The notes beneath the pieces were generated by a model, which did not search any database, was not told the DNA's origin, and saw only the letters and a list, made by a program, of their open reading frames with translations. A DNA stretch of 64,000 bases. It comes from a bacterium (GTDB lineage Bacteria; Fibrobacterota; Fibrobacteria; UBA11236). The stretch is taken from assembly GCA_900299345.1 (NCBI GenBank), contig OMJM01000062.1:1-64000 (forward strand), given 5' to 3'. This document shows positions 62,221-64,000 of this stretch, one piece after another. Position 1 is the first letter of the stretch, and every line of letters starts with the position of its first letter. The position numbers and the translations under genes are program-made.

Positions 62221-62790
62221 TCAGAATTTCCTGCGGATTGTGTCGATCGCCTTGTCCTTCAACTTGTTCATTTGATCTCGTGGCAGCGGAATGTTTTCCG
62301 TGCGGCTGACTTTCAAGGTGAACGGGATCAACGAACCCTCCTTCTTGTCGTCATACAACGTCGGATTACCCGTCAGTACTGCGTCGATCCTTACTGGCAC
62401 AGCCTTCTGTCCCAGTAAAATCTTTTCAGCCTCGGGACCAACGACTGCGATAATCTCACGATAAACGACTTCCGCCGGCACGGTAATGCGGGACGTATCC
62501 TGCGGCTTCAACTCCACTTTGATGTCGTTCCCCTTTAGAAACCGCTTGCCCTCGTTGAACAATTCATAGCTGAGCGAAACATTCTTGAGGCCAACCTTGT
62601 TGGGGTTATACGCCGACAGCACAATGTTCACATTGGTCTGGGTGAGATTGACTCCCATGACCTCACAACGGACATAGGCGAAATCCGGGGCTTTCAGCTT
62701 TTCGGAAAGCGCAAGATTCAGGAAAGAGCAGGACGACAGGAACAACCCCGCCAATACTAAGGCCGTCCATTTCAGAATCGTCGTTTTCAA
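62221..62790 (-). CDS. LEA-type-2 domain lipoprotein
   Basis: This 189-residue protein has a lipobox (LFLSSC, residues about 16-21) and the LEA_2/WHy domain pattern: VMGVNLTQTNVNIVLSAYNPNKVGLKNVSLSY (residues about 44-76, cited in parts) and VPAEVVYREIIAVV. WHy-domain proteins bind membranes or protect proteins in desiccation in plants; in bacteria they are common, mostly uncharacterised lipoproteins. It starts 18 nt after glgA and may be co-transcribed. Confidence 0.8.
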   Translation of the reverse strand: MKTTILKWTALVLAGLFLSSCSFLNLALSEKLKAPDFAYVRCEVMGVNLTQTNVNIVLSAYNPNKVGLKNVSLSYELFNEGKRFLKGNDIKVELKPQDTSRITVPAEVVYREIIAVVGPEAEKILLGQKAVPVRIDAVLTGNPTLYDDKKEGSLIPFTLKVSRTENIPLPRDQMNKLKDKAIDTIRRKF

Positions 62791-62808
62791 TCTCGCACTC
62801 TTTAGCGA

Positions 62809-64000
62809 TTATCGCGAACGGTACAGCTTCGCAACATATTCCTTCGCTGCGGTGGACCATAGGAACCGCTGCTTGAATCCGCGCTTCTGCATATCCAAGA
62901 ATTTCTCCGGTTGCTCACGGTACATCCGCTCAGCCGCTTTCACAGCTTGGACCAGATTCTCGAGCACTTCCCGTGCCGTGCGGCCGTCGAATCCGAATCC
63001 AGTTCCCTTGGGATCGGTGTGCGGCTTCACGGTGTCCACCAGCCCCCCGGTCCAACGCACGAGTGGCGGTGTTGCACAGCTCAAAGATTCCATCTGCGTA
63101 ATCCCGCACGGCTCGAACAGGCTCGGCATCAAGAACACGTCAGCACCCAGGCTGATCTCCTGTGCCTTGCCGGGAGCGAACTCAAGTGTGGCCGAAAAAT
63201 TCGACCGGCCGACGAATCCGTGCAGGAAGTCCTCGTACTCCTTCATTCCCGTCGCCACCAAGGCGATATTGACGTTGGGAATTTCAAGAATGTGTTCGAG
63301 CACGCATTTCCCGTCGAGCGATTCCTTGAGCAGTTTGAACTTCTGTTCCACGGCCCGGCCCACAAATCCCAGCAGCAGGCCTTTCGGTTTTGCAAATCCT
63401 CTGGACAGGGATTTCTTCGTCTTCGACTTCTCCGCGATCAATTTCTCAAAGGCCGCATCCGTGGGATCACTTTTGTATTCGAAACCATTGAGGATGCCGT
63501 GCAGTTTTCCCGCATCGTCGAGCCGCTGGGACACCTTCTCCAACCCCTTGCCGCCTTCGAAGTAGCGCGCAGGATTTTCGGCCTCGGTCATTTCACGCTT
63601 GTACGTCGGGCTCACGGTATTGACCTGATCCGCCAGTTCCATCGCCAGCCGCAGGGCATTGACACTTTTCCATTTCGGCCGCGGGTCAGCGAACAATTTT
63701 CCGACGGACTTGTGCTTTGCAATCCGTTCGATGTTCCATCCTTTGATGGATTCCCGGCCGATGTTGCCCTGATAACCGATGTTGTGAATGGTCAGCACAC
63801 GCTTTTGCGGCATCTTCTCCAAAGCCATGTACCCGAAGAGATATCCCAGTACCCAGTCGTTGATATGCACAACGTCGGGCTTCTTTCGGCGGATCAATTC
63901 CAGGCAGGCTTCGGAGAAAAAGGAAAACCGCAGCGCGTCGTCGTAGAAGGGGATTTTTCCGCTGTCCACGTAAGGACGGGAATAATCCTTTTTGAACAAA
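62809..64000 (-). CDS. glgA: Glycogen/starch synthase, GT5 (5'-truncated)
   Basis: The frame runs off the right edge; the visible 396 residues are the C-terminal two thirds of GlgA, which extends glycogen from ADP- or UDP-glucose. Motifs: DVVHINDWVLGYL, KRVLTIHNIGYQGN, NTVSPTYKREMT, KGLLLGFVGRAVEQKF, ISLGADVFLMPSLFEPCGITQMESL and LVRWTGGLVDTVK (in parts). In this last block the usual RxTGGLxDTV is retained. KGLLLGFVGRAVEQK is less usual than the typical GxVGRLxxQKG, but the fold is clear. The LEA lipoprotein gene follows. Confidence 0.93.
   Translation of the reverse strand, partial: LFKKDYSRPYVDSGKIPFYDDALRFSFFSEACLELIRRKKPDVVHINDWVLGYLFGYMALEKMPQKRVLTIHNIGYQGNIGRESIKGWNIERIAKHKSVGKLFADPRPKWKSVNALRLAMELADQVNTVSPTYKREMTEAENPARYFEGGKGLEKVSQRLDDAGKLHGILNGFEYKSDPTDAAFEKLIAEKSKTKKSLSRGFAKPKGLLLGFVGRAVEQKFKLLKESLDGKCVLEHILEIPNVNIALVATGMKEYEDFLHGFVGRSNFSATLEFAPGKAQEISLGADVFLMPSLFEPCGITQMESLSCATPPLVRWTGGLVDTVKPHTDPKGTGFGFDGRTAREVLENLVQAVKAAERMYREQPEKFLDMQKRGFKQRFLWSTAAKEYVAKLYRSR

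Overview
The window reads as a continuous, gene-dense stretch of the chromosome of a Gram-negative bacterium. It carries about 54 protein genes, one tRNA and almost no long non-coding DNA; no gap reaches 300 bp. LPS synthesis (KdsB), an RND/TolC efflux system, several lipoproteins and a 2169-codon SprA-like outer-membrane translocon gene point to a two-membrane organism of the Fibrobacterota-Chlorobiota-Bacteroidota (FCB) neighbourhood. Secreted proteins with 'sorting-domain-like' tails, a moderately high GC content and -10 elements of the form TATATTTTC fit the Fibrobacterota best, but this placement is inference from gene content and was not checked by phylogeny.

Layout. 1-6.3 kb: the end of mtgA, a GNAT acetyltransferase, and a leftward operon argC-argB followed by a BtuF/C/D-type ABC importer; then a small ferredoxin. 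6.3-11.8 kb: a helicase-associated/WYL-like protein and dnaE. 11.8-16.5 kb: a short envelope or glycan group (GT2, methyltransferase, polytopic GT39-like protein) meeting a FemAB-like transferase, a 48-residue membrane protein and a DivIVA-domain protein. 16.5-22.6 kb: yggS, a large secreted glycoside hydrolase with five FnIII repeats, a stand-alone Lon protease domain, a secreted BNR/Ycf48-like protein and a small LuxR-type regulator. 22.6-27.6 kb: the leftward series rng, tRNA-Leu(TAG), tig, clpP, clpX. 27.8-34.3 kb: sprA.

34.4-44.3 kb (rightward): a cysteine desulfurase, bioB, hisH-hisF, an opposing AT-richer mrr gene, prfB with a programmed frameshift, lysS, an exported cyclophilin-FKBP fusion and a polytopic protein of unknown function. 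44.4-53.1 kb: folE2 against the clpS operon, a redoxin, argH against a pyrG-kdsB-gatC series, and pcrA/uvrD. 53.2-59.5 kb: an RND efflux operon ending in a DUF2156 (lysyl-phosphatidylglycerol synthase C-domain) protein. 59.5-64 kb: a DUF1761 protein, a tight YHYH / MORN-repeat / SCO1 operon suggestive of copper handling, a LEA-type lipoprotein and the 3' part of glgA.

No CRISPR array, prophage, insertion sequence or obvious large defence island is visible; the only defence gene is mrr. The most unusual signals are at DNA level: a 28-nt palindromic element present twice, once between bioB and hisH and once in frame inside kdsB; stop codons of convergent genes lying inside shared hairpins; a recurrent TATATT(T) -10 motif, twice fused to a terminator-like hairpin; and two perfect palindromes flanking the LuxR-type gene. 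At protein level the YHYH/MORN/SCO operon, the uncharacterised 168-residue protein coupled to ClpS, and the RF2 with SPY in place of the SPF tripeptide deserve follow-up.
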